DNA from: Dryocosmus kuriphilus | Taxonomy: Eukaryota; Arthropoda; Insecta; Hymenoptera; Cynipidae | NCBI GenBank assembly: GCA_038277395.1 | Contig: CM076190.1 | Span: 246,183,256 to 246,247,255, forward strand | Direction of reading: 5' to 3' | Length of the DNA: 64,000 bases | In this document: positions 11,299-22,342 of the stretch, one piece after another | Layout of the letters: the number at the start of each line of letters is the position of its first letter | Numbering within the stretch: position 1 is the stretch's first letter | The notes under the pieces: model-generated | Database searches by the model: none | Told to the model about the DNA's origin: nothing | What the model saw: the letters and a program-made list of their open reading frames with translations, nothing else | Translations under genes and position numbers: made by a program

Positions 11299-12356
11299 TG
11301 GAAATTCTATCTCAACAACAGAAGATTGAAATGGTTCTCATTTATGCAGAAAGTGACAGGAATATCAATGATGCTCTCATGCTTTATTCTCAACGATTTC
11401 CAGAAAGTGTTCCTTCACGCGCTTATTTTTACCGGGTTGTCCAAAACTTTATCACTGACGGAAGTGTACAATCGAAAAAAAGGAAGCGCCGAGTAACAGT
11501 TACTGGAGTTGATAATGAAATCACAATTTCAGCTGCAGTCACTCATGACCCTCATGTTAGTGTTCGAAATCCAAGCCGCGATTCAGGAATGTCTCTATCC
11601 AGTGTTTGAAAAGTATTAAAACGTGATAATTATCATCCGTATCATATTTCACTGCATCAAGAACTTCATGGCAATGATTTTCAGAACCGAGTGTCATTCT
11701 GTCAATGGACGGTTCAGCAGATACAAGGGAACCCGATTTTTTTTTCTAATACTCTTCTCAGAAGAGTCGTCTTTCGAAAACCATGGTAACGTTTATCGGC
11801 ACAACATGCATTATTGAATTGTACAAAATCCACATTGGTTGCGTGAAATTGAGCATCAGCGTCCATGGTCCGTGAACGTTTGGTGTGGAATAATTGAAGA
11901 TCAAATTATCGGTCCGTATTTTATTGATGGAAATTTGAACGGTGAAAAATATCTTAACTTTTTAGAAGATGAACTTCCAATATTGACTGAAGACCTGAGC
12001 TTGGAAGTGCGACACAACATGCGGTTTCAACATGACGGTTGTCCAACACATTACTCGGAAATCGCGAGGGAAGTAATCAATCGCGAATTCAATGGACGAT
12101 GGATCGGTAGAGGGGGTCAGTAAATTGATCTGCCAGATCGCCAGATCTCGCAGCGCCGGGTCTCTGTTTGTCGGGTTACCTAAAGAATCGCGTGTATCAA
12201 GAAGTGCCCACAATTCGTAATAACATGATCGAGGGAATCAGGTCTGCTTGTGTACAAATAACACCAGACACACTTCGCAGTTGTGTGGAATCTTTCGAAG
12301 CTTGGATTAAAAAGTGCATCGAAGTGCGAGGACAACATTTTGAGCACTTATTGTAA
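11299..12356 (+). pseudogene. DUF4817-type DDE transposase, inactivated
   Basis: The first piece (11299..11609) begins MEILSQQQKIEMVLIY and holds the N-terminal helix-turn-helix region, with RAYFYRVVQNF and later VTVTGVDNEITIS. A TGA at 11607 interrupts it. The catalytic part continues as SEESSFENHGNVYRHNMHY (about 11758-11815), WSVNVWCGIIEDQIIGPYF (about 11872-11928) and FQHDGCPTHYS (12025-12057). It ends with YLKNRVYQEVPT and CIEVRGQHFEHLL. The segment between RWIGRGG and YLKNR, where the third acidic residue (WPARSPDL-like) belongs, is garbled. One in-frame stop and at least two frameshifts make it non-functional. Confidence 0.85.
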
Positions 12357-12366
12357 AATAATTAAT

Positions 12367-12571
12367 CGAAATCAAGCACCCAGATGGTGAGAGGCGAGGG
12401 GAGTCACCGAAATCAAGCACCCCGATGGTGAGAGGCGACGGGATTCATCGAAATCAAGCACCCCGATGGTGAGAGGCGACGGGATTCATCGAAATCAAGC
12501 ATCCCGATTGTGAGAAGCAAGTCGACTCACCGAAATTAAACACGCCGAAGGGAACAGGCAACTACTAAGTC
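12367..12571. repeat. 41-bp tandem repeat, five copies, in the right TIR
   Basis: CGAAATCAAGCACC or close variants start at 12367, 12408, 12449, 12490 and 12531, exactly 41 bp apart. Each unit contains GATGGTGAGAGGCGA. Two to three units in inverted orientation sit at about 10860-10960 inside the left TIR, so copy number differs between the two ends. Confidence 0.9.
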
Positions 12572-12903
12572 CGCTTCCTTATTCTTGCGTAGAGATAAAA
12601 GTAGTGTCAACAATTTCATTTTTTGCAATTTCAGCTCCATCTATCGCGAATCGAAAAAAATTTTTCGAATAAAACTTACGTATTTCATAAAACAGAATCT
12701 GAATCTGTGACAAGAAATTGAGGCTGCCATTTGAAATTACAAAGTTACCCCCAACTTTGCTTCCTGGGGGTGGGGTGGGTTAAATTTTTTTTTAATCGTT
12801 TCTTCCCCTTGAAAATAAAAAGTTCTTATTACAGATATTTTCTTCATATGATGCGTATTTTTTGAGATATTTCGATGTCTCAAGTTAAAAAAAACACCCT
12901 GTA

Positions 12904-13767
12904 TATTGTACTAAAGGGTAATTTCTGCAAACACGTGCTAATCAACGTGCACCATCCCACCGAGAACAAAGACAAGATACTAAAGATCCATTTTACGAAA
13001 CAACTGAACAAGTTTTTGAGAAGTTTTCGACGTTTGACGCAAAAATGGTATTGGGAGATTTTAACGCACAAATTGCAAAAGAACCGATGTATAGGCTTAC
13101 GATAGGGTCAGAAACCTTGCATGACGTCAATAATGATAATGGAACTGGAGTAATAAACTTTGCAGCTTCAAAGAATCTCGTTGTCATAAGAACATATTTC
13201 AAGCACAAAAATATACATAAGGCCACTTGAATATCACTAGATGGTCTCACTCACAATCAGATTGATCATGTTTTCTTTGACAAAAGACGTCATACATGCA
13301 TTCTCGATATAAGATCATACAGGGGAGCGTATTTAAGCTCAGACAACTTACTCGTGATAGTGAAACTTAGGTCTAGCCTAGCGTTAAGTAAAAAACTAGA
13401 CTCTTTTATACGCGCACGAATGTACTGGATCCTAGGGTTCTTGAGTATACAAAGGAAATTTTTTAGGCTTATCGAAGCTTCCTTAAACGGCAGTAGGGGT
13501 AGAATACGCTTTAACGGAAATTTATTTTAAGAGTTTTCGACTCACGAAGGCCTGAAACAGGGTGACGCGCTTTCGTGGATCCTCTTCAACTTAGTTTTAG
13601 AATACGTGGTCAGATAGGTACAAGCGAATCCGGGCGGTGCTACCCTAAATGGGATAATACAAATTCTAGGATATGCGGATGATCTCGACTAACTCGGGAA
13701 TGATAAAGAAACGGTAGCTATAAATGCAGAAATCTTGATCACAAAAGCCAAGAAAATAGACTTGCAG
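12904..13767 (+). pseudogene. RTE LINE endonuclease end and reverse transcriptase
   Basis: INVHHPTENKDKI (about 12938-12976) and VLGDFNAQIAKEP (13048-13086) are endonuclease motifs; NQIDHVFFDKRRHT follows near 13260. The reverse transcriptase core appears as EGLKQGDALSWILFNLVLE (about 13552-13608) and ILGYADDLD (about 13665-13690), where YADD supplies the catalytic aspartates. Several stops and frameshifts interrupt it, and the thumb-proximal part is displaced to 14947 by the Tc1 insertion. Confidence 0.75.
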
Positions 13768-14946
13768 TCTGTTCCACAAGAAAGAATACGCGTTTTCTCG
13801 AAAAGTTTAAAGATTTTTCTTCGTTTCTTTTTCGGCCTGACTATACATTTCAAGGGCAAGAGCTGAACTGCCGACTTGTTTTAGTCTCATTTGAAGTGTC
13901 GGATAGTGAACAAGTTTGCGCAATGAGTGTAGTATACGCTAAAGGGTTCGAAGCTGGGTTTTTGTGCAGCAATGCACACGGACCAAAACTTTCATACTCA
14001 GCTGCTGCTAAAGTGCTTAAAAAGTCTAAGTACTTCGTGCAAAAGTGGGTGGAGCGGTATAGGGACACAAAAAGCTGTTGACGATCTTCCAGGAAAAGGA
14101 GAAACGCGAACAACGTCCAGCAAGGAGGATAAGGGGATCATGGTACTATTCAAGCGCAACCCCACTCTACGGCTGCGCGAAGCCAAGGCTAAGCTAGCGG
14201 AGAAGGGATTAGACATTATTATAAACACCATAAGACGCAGATTAGCTGAGGCGAACATGCAGTACCGTAGCACGAGGCAGAAAGCCCTGCTCTCAGAAGT
14301 GCACATGCAAAAACGGCTGTCATGGGCTATGGAAAATAATGATCGCGATTGGTCAAATGTGATTTTTTCCGACGAAACATCCTTTTGGGCATGGGTTCCA
14401 ATAAAACGTGCCAGGTCAGGCAAAGGTGAGCGGTTCCTCCAGCGAACTGTTAAACACCCAGTAAAGATCCATGTTTTGGGATGCTTCTCACAACGCGGAT
14501 TTGGCTGTTTAGAGCTGTTCACTGAAAACCTAAACGCGGAAAAAATGGTCAATATCTACAAGCATGGTCTTCTGAGGTCTGCAAGAACTGGAAAGCTGAA
14601 AATGGCGTCGTCACCTTGGCCTGACCTTCACAATCACCTGATGCCAATCCGATTGAAAATGTGTGGAGTGTCGTTAAGAGAAAACTTGCAGGAAGGCGTG
14701 TATTCACCCTCAAGCAGCTCTCTCGACGAATTAGAGAGGTGTGGCGCTCTCTATCTTTAGAATATGCTGAAAAATTAGTCGAGAGCATGCCCAGAAGATG
14801 CCAGGCCATTATCGAGAATAATGGCGATTGGACCATTTATTAAGGTAAGTCCTCCCTAATTTTTAAAGCGTTTTTTCATGCCAAAAAAAAATAAAGTTTT
14901 CTTTAAAACTTTTCGAGAAAACGCGTATTCTTTCTTGTGGAACAGA
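13768..14946 (+). mobile_element. Tc1-like transposon
   Basis: Inverted ends read TCTGTTCCACAAGAAAG at 13768 and its complement ending at 14946; the match extends through CGCGTTTTCTCGAAAAGT. Length is about 1.18 kb. The expected TA target duplication is not preserved (AG on both sides). It lies between the YADD block and the next part of the RTE reverse transcriptase, so it inserted after that LINE. Confidence 0.85.
13896..14843 (+). pseudogene. Tc1-like DDE transposase, frameshifted and internally deleted
   Basis: The N-terminal helix-turn-helix starts MSDSEQVCAMSVVYAKGF. A frameshift near 14072 moves to the second frame (VDDLPGKGETRTTSSKEDKG). The first catalytic Asp lies in VIFSDETSFWAW (about 14360-14394). 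Around 14575-14600 the sequence jumps from LLRSAR to a segment encoding WKAENGVVTLAWPSQSPDAN in another frame, so the block carrying the second Asp is deleted. The third acidic residue is present in NPIENVW and the C-terminus ends ENNGDWTIY at 14843. It cannot catalyse transposition. Confidence 0.85.
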
Positions 14947-15170
14947 AGCGAATCGAAAATAAAATATTTGATCATAGACCGATCAGAACAAAGTTATGAA
15001 TTGGGGGTTTAATGGTCGGGAATATCAAACTCGAAAGGGTAAACGAGTTCGAATTCCTCGGGACTATGATAACTAAAAACAAGAAGAAACTGGCTAAAAG
15101 AAGATACAGGGAATCCAAATAGAGACAATGAAGCTATACACAGCTCAGTCTTGGCAGCAGGCTATGAAAG
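14947..15170 (+). pseudogene. RTE LINE, post-YADD fragment
   Basis: SKIKYLIIDRSEQ and MVGNIKLERVNEFEFLGTMI match the segment downstream of the YADD box in RTE-type ORF2 (KTKYL ... VxEFxYLGTxI). It continues the fragment ending at 13767. Two stops are present and the sequence ends where the BEL element begins. Confidence 0.65.
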
Positions 15171-15174
15171 GTAT

Positions 15175-15633
15175 TGAGGCTTAACATGTTCTTGTGTTTG
15201 GGATCATTTCGCGCGCAAAATATTGTTACTTTGGATGCAAACGAGAGGCACCACAGTGCGTTGTTGCGTGGAGTCATCTGGAGAGAGGGAGTTCTTCTTT
15301 CATGGAAGAAAGAAGTTTCTTTTACCTGCTGTTAACCATTTCGATGTAAAAACCTGTCTTCAAATTCTCTCTGATTTGGTTCATTCGGAGCTAATTATAT
15401 TCTGTTGTATAAAAAGTGGTTTAAATATATAGTGTTGAAACGATTTGCTTATTATTATTGTGTCAAGCAGAGTGTTTTTCAGCATTTGTGATCCTGGATA
15501 AATTACAATTTTGAAGCTTTCATCACTTTGTCGATCCTGCCAGGATCTCTCGGTATTTCTAATTTGGAAATGGACTGCTTATGATTCTTGAAAATTACAT
15601 ATCATTACTGGAACTTGTCATAGAGGTCGATCA
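15175..15633 (+). repeat. BEL/Pao 5' LTR
   Basis: Direct-repeat partner of 20997..21220. The start is placed at TGAGGCTTAAC by alignment with TGTAAAGGTTTAA at the 3' LTR. The end is placed at CA just before a candidate primer site. A TATA-like TTGTATAAAAAG lies at about 15404. The end position is an inference because the partner LTR is truncated. Confidence 0.6.
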
Positions 15634-15635
15634 TT

Positions 15636-15653
15636 TGGTGCTGCGTAGATTCG
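15636..15653 (+). promoter_or_regulatory. Candidate tRNA primer-binding site (BEL)
   Basis: TGGTGCTGCGTAGATTCG follows the proposed LTR end by two bases and starts with TGG, the complement of a tRNA CCA end. The tRNA species was not identified. Confidence 0.4.
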
Positions 15654-15793
15654 AAGGTGATTCAGTGTATAAAATCTATTATTATGCAAAACTTTAAACA
15701 TTAATTAAAACTTTCTTTCGTTAGTTTTGAAGTGCGAACTTAAAGTCGATGTTATTTATCAAAGATCGAATGGGGTAAAAATCACTGTTCACA

Positions 15794-17107
15794 ATGACTA
15801 AGGACAATTCAAAGGAACAACATGACCCAGTTCTGCAACTGGACGTTCTTATTTGGCAACGAAGAAATAATTTCAGAACTTTGAGTCGACATTATGATTT
15901 GTTAAAGAAATGGTTGGCTGGAGAAGGCATCAATACAAAGATGCTGCAAAATCCTTTGAAAATTGCCTCACAAGTATGGCAATTATGCATATGATCACAT
16001 ACTCAAATCTGCAATTTAAAATTTTCCAATGAAGAAAATGAATATTTCGTGAAGGAAGAATTTGTAGCTGCTGAGGGGATGTTTTTGGAGGTTAGCGATG
16101 TAGTTATGACCAAATTACAAATACTTGAGGAAGAAAATCGTCCCCAAGCAATATCGGATGTTCTTTCAGGAAACACTGTGAATATCATCAGCACACTACA
16201 ACAAAAGATGACTTTGTCACCAAAGATTACGCTTCCGAAATTCTCAGGTAAACCAACAGACTGGGCAACATTTCGCGATTATTTTATTTCGCTTGCTGTC
16301 AAGAAATGCGCTTTAGATGATTTTCAAAGATTACATTTGTTAAAACCTTCGGTTTATGCAAAAGTCCTTTCCCTGGATAAAAACATACCGTTCACGGAAA
16401 GTAATTTTGAATCAGCATGGGATCAGTTAAAAATCAGGTATGAAATTCTTCGCGCTCTGACTAATGCTGAATTGAAATCGCTTTTCTCAATTCCCGCTAT
16501 GAAATCCGATTATGTCAGCGCATTAAGAGCGATGGGAAATCATGTAACTTAAAAGATTTCAGCACTAGAAACCTTAGGTCGTATTAAGTCGAAAGCTGCA
16601 GGTCCTCCATGTGACACTGAATCGAATGGTGTAAATGACACATTAGTGTTCCATTCTTCTCAGAAGCTAGGTACACGAATTCGTGCTTTCGAAGCGATTC
16701 AAAAAGAAGATGAAATAAATATAAATCTGATGTTGTAAGATCTCATGTTGTTTCAAATAAAACCAGTTGCACTCTCTGTATGGCGTCGCATAAATTGTTC
16801 TCATGTCCTGAATTTCAGAAAAAACTGATGAAAAGAACGATTTCAATTTGTGAAATCGAAAAAGCTTTGTTCAAGTTGTCTTACAGATGGACATGGTGTG
16901 ACGGATTGTAAAAACTCGTATTCTTGTTTTCAGTGTCAACTGAGACACGATAAATTATTACAATTTAAGACAAGTGAGAAGGAGGAAAAAGAGGGATCTG
17001 CCCCAAATGCGAATTCTTTAAATTTAAATACACCTACGTCTTCAACGAGCGCAACTCCGGTTATCCAATCATATCATGCGGCATCGCAATCGGATAAAAG
17101 GTACTAA
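15794..17107 (+). pseudogene. BEL/Pao gag, fragmented
   Basis: Gag starts at ATG 15794 (MTKDNSKEQHDPVLQLDVL) and breaks at 15994. It continues at 16049..16552, where ITLPKFSGKPTDWATFRDYF is a hallmark of BEL Gag. Later, SCTLCMASHKLFSCPEF, then KLCSSCLTDGHGVTDCKNSY and CFQCQLRHDKLL (16740-16960) form the cysteine/histidine-rich nucleocapsid-like region. At least three stops or frameshifts separate the pieces. Gag would package the element RNA into virus-like particles. Confidence 0.85.
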
Positions 17108-17149
17108 AGTTTTACTTGCTACAGCGAAAGTAGTCTTTTCTTTTAGCTC

Positions 17150-19270
17150 TGGACGTTCATTCCCATTTCGTTTCTTTTTTATCAAGGTTCGACTTGATCA
17201 CTTGTAACCAAAGAATTGTTTAACGCCTTGCAAATTCGTCCAAGGCGTTTAGACGGGATTAAGCTTCTTGGTTTGGGAAGTGTCTTAGCTGGGAAAATAC
17301 GTCTTACGGCGCCAATAAAGTTTCGTTCGCGTTGGGGTCAAGGTCCAATATTTCATACAAACGCTTTGACTTTGGATAATCCTATGAATTACGTACCCGC
17401 AGTGAGTAATGGCGTTTTATTAAAAACACATTTGCTAAACCTTGACCTCGCTGATGGCGATGTTGTAGGTTCGATGTCTATTCATGTTACTATCGGTGCT
17501 GACCTTTATGGTTCAGTGCTACTCGGTGGAGTCCGAGAAGGTCATTTTGTTGAGCCGGTTGCGCAAAATACAGCATTCGGCTGGATTCTTTCGGGCAAGA
17601 ATGATAATTTGCATCCTGATTTGCAATCATTAGAATTACGTTCGGCATTCGTGCATCACTGTGTTTCGAGCAGTGATTTAGATTGTCCTTTGGAACGGTT
17701 TTGGAATCATGAAGAAGTACGACTTAAATCCGGAACCACGATTAATATCGGTTTATCTCGAAAAATAGCTGAGAAGGCCTTATTAGTACTTTTAAAACGC
17801 CTTAACGATTCTCCAGGACTTTTATATCAATATCAAATGTTTATGGATAAGTACGAAAAGTTTAGGTAACATGACGGTAATATCAAGTTCATCACGAGAA
17901 CTCGATATGGCACAAGTGGTCTACTTAACTCATCATCCAGTAATTAGGGAGTCTAGTAGCGCTACGGCTGTTAGAAATATTTTTAATGCGTCTCGATTAA
18001 CGTCAAACTTTACATCGCTAAATGATCACATGCTTGTTGGGACCAAATTACAAAATAGTCCATTCGACGTTCTTCTGGTGGCGAAATTATTAATTTGTTT
18101 GTACAGCGAACATTGCAAAACTGTATAGACAGATTCTCATAAATGAAAAAGGTCGCGTTTATCAGGGAATCCTTTGGAATTCGAGACTTAACTCCAAACC
18201 GATGGAATTTCGGTTGAAAACCGTGACTTATGGAACAGAGGCTGCTCCATTCCTCACTTTACGTGTCCTTCGGCAATTGGTACAAGACGAGGGATTTCAG
18301 CATGCTAAAGAATCAAACATCTTCACTCATCAGACTTATATTGATGATTGCCTTTTTGGAGCAGATTCAAAAGCTGAAATAATTAAAATTCCAAATTATG
18401 TTAAAAACTTGCTTCAAAGGATTCAATTTAAGTTAAAAAAATGGGCCAGTAATTTGCCCACGCTTCTTCAGGATATGGATCCGCTAGAACATGGGTTAGC
18501 TGTCGAAAAAATGTTAGATAAAAACGATCCTTAAAGGTTCTTGTGATCGTCTGGCATCCCACCATGGATGTATATTGCTTTTAAATACAACTACTAGAAG
18601 TCTCGCAATTAACAAAACGATCAGTGTTGTCTTTAATCGCTCGTTTATTTGATCCCTTTGGTTGGGTACCACCGGTAGTGATATTATCTAAAATCTTTAT
18701 GCTTTGGGTAAAATCGATCGCTTTGGATGATATTTTACCAGAAGATCTTTCAAAATTTTGGAACGAGTATCGTAAGAATTTGATTCAATGGCATAGAATT
18801 TTGATCCCGTGATGGACAGGACAAGGAAGTGAAGTTATTGACAAAACACTTCATGGGTTCTCAGACGCTTCAAATGTCGCATATGCCACAGTAGTATACC
18901 TTCGCTTAACATTCAAATTTGAAGAAAGTCGCTTGGTTTTATTACCAAGTCGAACAAGAGTAGCACCGGTAAAATCGCAAGCCCTGGCAGTTTCCCGTTT
19001 GGAACTTTATGGTGCTTTACTTCTGGCAAAACTGATTACAGTTATTAAAAATATTTCGCAATTCTCAGCACTTAAGTCGATATGCTGGACTGATTCTACT
19101 AATGTCTTGGCTTGGTTAAATAAGCATCCTTTCGGTTCGAAAATGTTCATTGCTAATCGCGTCGCTGCTATTCAGGCAGTAGATCCGTTTATCATTTAGA
19201 AGCATGTGCCGACCAAGGATAACCCTGCCGATTTATCATCTCGTGGGTTCTTTGCTTCTAAACTTGTCGA
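17150..19270 (+). pseudogene. BEL/Pao protease, reverse transcriptase and RNase H, fragmented
   Basis: The protease-linker region (17216..17869) includes IGADLYGSVLLGGVREG and TAFGWILSGK. Reverse transcriptase follows as YLTHHPVIRESS and FNASRLTSN (17911-18020), then TYIDDCLFGADSK (18338-18376), where the usual catalytic D-D pair is preserved within YIDD. A palm/connection block has LFDPFGWVPPVVI (18645-18686). RNase H-like sequence includes VSRLELYGALLLAKL and CWTDSTNVLAWL (18990-19120), then NPADLSSRG near 19222. Stops at 17869, 18128, 18534, 18812 and 19199 break the frame. This would copy element RNA into cDNA if intact. Confidence 0.88.
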
Positions 19271-19383
19271 AAATGGTATCTAGTGGTAAGTTCCAACGTG
19301 GCTAAGTCAAAGCGAAAAATTTGGCCTTCGATGAGAAAAAATAGAAATTTTGAAACCAATTTAGAACTCCGAGTAAAAACGCA

Positions 19384-20880
19384 TCACGTATGTGAACAAA
19401 CTAAATTTTTCTTAGAAAACATATCCATTCGAATATCTTCGTGACTGAAACTTGTGCGTATTTTAGCGCATGTTCTAAAGTTTTTGGCTATTAAAACCGG
19501 ATTTTCCCCTGTTAAAATGAAAACCGTAAATGACGTCTCGATCGTGAAATATTGTGCTGATAGTGAAATAGCTTGGATCAAGTACATCTAATCTCAGTTA
19601 TTTTGTAACGAGATTTTAAGTTTAGATAGAAAAATTGAATTGTACCGGAAAAGTCCATTGCCATCATTACTTATGTTTCTAGATGAAAACAAAATCCGTC
19701 ACGCGAGAGCAGGATTAGGTAATGCAGCAATGGAGTTTAATCGAAAATTCCCATTTATTATCAAAGTACATCCGTTAGTAACTTTGCCAATAAGACATGT
19801 TCATAGAAAATGTTTACACGGAGGAACGCAATTGACTTTGAGTCTACTAAGAGAAAACTCTTGGCTAATCCGAAGAAGAAATACAGTTGAATCCATTATT
19901 TAAAAATGTGTTCCTTTTGTTCGAATTCGTGCAGATGTATCTAATCAATTGATGGTTTCGTTGTCCAAAAGCCGTATCACGCGACCTGCTAGACCATAAA
20001 CTCATGTAGGTATCGACTATGCAGGCCGGGTCCAAGTAACAATTCATCGAGTTCGAGGCTACGAATCTCATCCTGCATTATAGCAGTGTTTGTTTGTTTT
20101 GCAATTCGAGCAATACACCTCGAGTTAGTAAGAGATTATACTGCTAAAGCGTTTCTCGCAGCTCTTAAGCGTTTCTTTTTCCGTCGAAAATTACCTCACA
20201 CCATCCACATCGATCTAGGGACGAATTTCCAAGGTGCTAGCCTCGAACTCGACGAGACTTTTCAGAAGGTAACACAATCCCCTGAAGTTCGAACGTATTT
20301 GCTAAATGACAAGATCCGATGGGATTTCCTTCCCCCGCAGCACCACATTTTGGTGGGATATGTGAATCTGGCGTGCGGAGAGTGAAACACCATTTGCGAC
20401 GCGTTCTCGTAGCTCAAACTCCTTCCTTCGAAGAATTGGCAACGTTGTTGTGCCAGATAGAAGCGTGCCTAAATTCAAGGCCATTGATGTCCCTACAAGA
20501 CGATCCAGAGGATCTGAAGGTTTTAACACCTGGACATTTCTTAGTTGGTGGAGAGCTAATTGCAGTATCCGAAAATTCATTAGAAAATGTAAAATCAAAT
20601 CGACTGTCGAGATGGCAATTATGAAATACTTGAAACTTTTTGGAAAGCCTGACCTCAGGACTATAGTTTACCTTTACAACAACGTAACAAATGGCAACTT
20701 CGAAAGAAGAATGTCTGTGTCGGACAAATAGTTTTAGTGAAAAATGAAAATCTGCCGACCACGAAATGGCCTTTAGGACGTATAGTTGATATTGCAAGAA
20801 GTGTAGATGAAGTTGTTCGTGGAGTAACTTTTCCCACGACGCGACGTCTGGTTCTTATGTACGATCAATTACTAAATTAG
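19384..20880 (+). pseudogene. BEL/Pao integrase and C-terminal DUF5641 region, fragmented
   Basis: The zinc-binding segment reads HVHRKCLHGGTQLTLSLLR (about 19798-19854). The first catalytic Asp is in VGIDYAGRVQ (about 20010-20040), the second in HIDLGTNFQGA (20205-20240) and the Glu in HFGGICESGVRRVK (about 20343-20385). The C-terminus includes LTPGHFLVGGEL and VLVKNENLPTTKWPLGRI (20735-20790), typical of the DUF5641 tail that ends BEL polyproteins. Frameshifts near 19903, 20075, 20330 and 20625 disable it. Confidence 0.88.
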
Positions 20881-20996
20881 CATTATTACCTAACGAAACA
20901 GATACACAACCCAACGAGAGATAATTATATCTTATTCCAATTGTTTTGTTCTATATTTTCCAAATTTGGACCGCAAGGCTCCAAAGGTGGCGGAAA

Positions 20997-21105
20997 TGTA
21001 AAGGTTTAATATGTTTTTGAATTTGGGATCATATCGAGCGCAAAATATTGCTACTTTGGATGGACGCATGAGGCACCGCATTGCTTTTTTGCGTGGAAAC
21101 ATGTG

Positions 21106-21138
<33 letters not shown>

Positions 21139-21220
21139 GTTCGTCTTTCATGGAAGAAAGAAGTTTTTTACCCGCTGTTAAGCATTTCGTTTGTAAAAAT
21201 CTTTTCTAAACGGAAATCCC
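20997..21220 (+). repeat. BEL/Pao 3' LTR, truncated
   Basis: Homologous to the first ~200 bp of the 5' LTR, preceded by the purine-rich GGTGGCGGAAA (20986-20996), a candidate polypurine tract. It contains an (AG)n run at 21101-21135 not present at this length in the 5' LTR. Homology stops near 21215. Confidence 0.75.
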
Positions 21221-21420
21221 TGCGAGGAAATGTATATAAAGTAACCGGAAGGATTTATCTCCAAAGGAAGAACGATAAGGTTTGCCTCTTGAAAAAGGTT
21301 ATTTACGGCCTAAAATAAGGTAGCAAATGTTGAAAAATAATGTTATCATCAAACTGGAAAGATCCTGGATTCATTCAATTGACCTCAGAACAATTAATTT
21401 TTGCAAGAGCAAGATAATAA
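21215..21420 (+). pseudogene. Copia reverse transcriptase scrap
   Basis: DKVCLLKKVIYGLK followed by a stop matches the NKVCLLKKxLYGLKQ motif of Ty1/copia reverse transcriptase. IYLQ upstream and KDPGFIQ downstream sit where EEIYMxQP and ADPCxYI are expected. Only about 60 codons are recognisable. It directly abuts the truncated BEL LTR, so it may be the older sequence the BEL end recombined with. Confidence 0.5.
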
Positions 21421-22342
21421 AATTTTTGGTGACAATCTCCTCTTCTACAACAATAAAACTGATAGAAATAAACTGGTGTAACAATTTCAAAAGTAAGTTT
21501 ACGTAAAATATCTCGGGCAACCAAAGTCAAGTACGGAAAAAAGAATATATGAGAAAAGTTCATTATATGAAAGCCATTGAGACTATTCACATCTAACTGA
21601 ATTCGGTAAAGTTTTTCCAACTACTTTTCTCCATGTATCATTATCCTGCTCAGGAAATCGTTTACAGGATTTTGAAATGTTGATCGAATTTAATACAACA
21701 TCTCAAACATGATCAGAATTATACCATCATCCTCACGTGAAGGATCGACAACCAAACAATAATTTAAATTGAAAGTTTGAAATTGAGCATCTAAGGGTTA
21801 TCAGCAAAGATTTTCCAAATGAAATGATGTCATTTTTTCGAAAGTTATTCCTTTAACTCCTAATTGTTAAAAGAAAATATATGTATTATATAGTATTAAT
21901 TATGTAATGAACATATATTATAAATAAAAAATAATGATTCATTTGTTTCGGAAACTTTAAAATATGTGCTATTTTTGCAGAACAAGAATTTTGCAAAAGA
22001 AGGGTCCGAAATCGGCATAACTAGGAAAAAGAACTTATTTTTGATATACAGTTTTCTAATCTTTTTTTAGATATTGTTGTAGCTTTTGAATTACCTTTTC
22101 CATTTACATATCTCTTAATCACCAGGTCACAAACTGAATTACGCGTAATTCTTGTAGACTCCATGACTTGTCCATAGACCTCATAAGTTGTGCCGACGCG
22201 CCGGTATAACTTATCATGTTGACGAACTGCCCACAAAAGAATGACTGTAAAAAATATAGAGCTGCTCATTTCTTTAAAGATTAAAAATTCAATAACTTAA
22301 CTGAACTACCAAATTGTACTAGATTGTGAGTCTACAAACATA
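21421..22342. other. AT-rich spacer; weak secreted-peptide-like ORF on minus strand
   Basis: The only item of note is an 82-codon minus-strand frame (22021..22269) starting MSSSIFFTVILLWAVRQ, whose first ~14 residues look like a short signal peptide. It has no recognisable family, no partner exons and a single cysteine pair at most. It could be chance. The rest holds no gene I can support. Confidence 0.25.

Larger units (their letters stand above)
10502..12901 (+). mobile_element. DUF4817-type Tc/mariner-like transposon with long inverted repeats
   Basis: Terminal inverted repeats of roughly 380-400 bp (about 10502-10895 and 12510-12901) are flanked by TA target duplications. The right end reads ACACCCTGTA; the left end is worn (TACAGATTG). 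Shared blocks include AACTTGAGACATCGAAATAT, a C/G-rich run near 10621-10640 and 12763-12780, and TTCGATTCGCGATAGATGG. The inner ends of the repeats carry a short tandem motif. The interior encodes a broken transposase. The element interrupts the RTE endonuclease frame, so it is younger than that LINE. Confidence 0.85.
10290..15170 (+). mobile_element. RTE-type LINE, split by two DNA transposons
   Basis: Pieces of one plus-strand LINE lie at about 10290-10501 (endonuclease start), 12902-13767 (rest of endonuclease plus reverse transcriptase) and 14947-15170 (after the YADD block). They join in order once the elements at 10502..12901 and 13768..14946 are removed. The fragments resemble RTE/craniofacial-development-protein-2-like ORFs common in insects. 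Stops and frameshifts are frequent, and the 3' end is cut by the BEL element that starts near 15175. Confidence 0.75.
15175..21220 (+). mobile_element. BEL/Pao LTR retrotransposon, decayed
   Basis: Two direct repeats (15175 onward and 20997 onward) share TTTGGGATCAT, GCGCAAAATATTG and CATGGAAGAAAGAAGTTT and enclose gag-pol sequence in the order gag, protease, reverse transcriptase, RNase H, integrase, all on the plus strand. Every domain is broken by stops or frameshifts. The 3' LTR is truncated near 21220. Domain order and motifs such as HHPVIRES and PFGWV are diagnostic of BEL/Pao. Confidence 0.9.

Noticed and set aside
11962..12213. Minus-strand 83-codon ORF
   Set aside because: Antisense shadow of the DUF4817-type transposase.
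21375..21620. Minus-strand 81-codon ORF as a copia or RNase H fragment
   Set aside because: Resemblance too weak and overlaps the better-supported plus-strand copia RT scrap.
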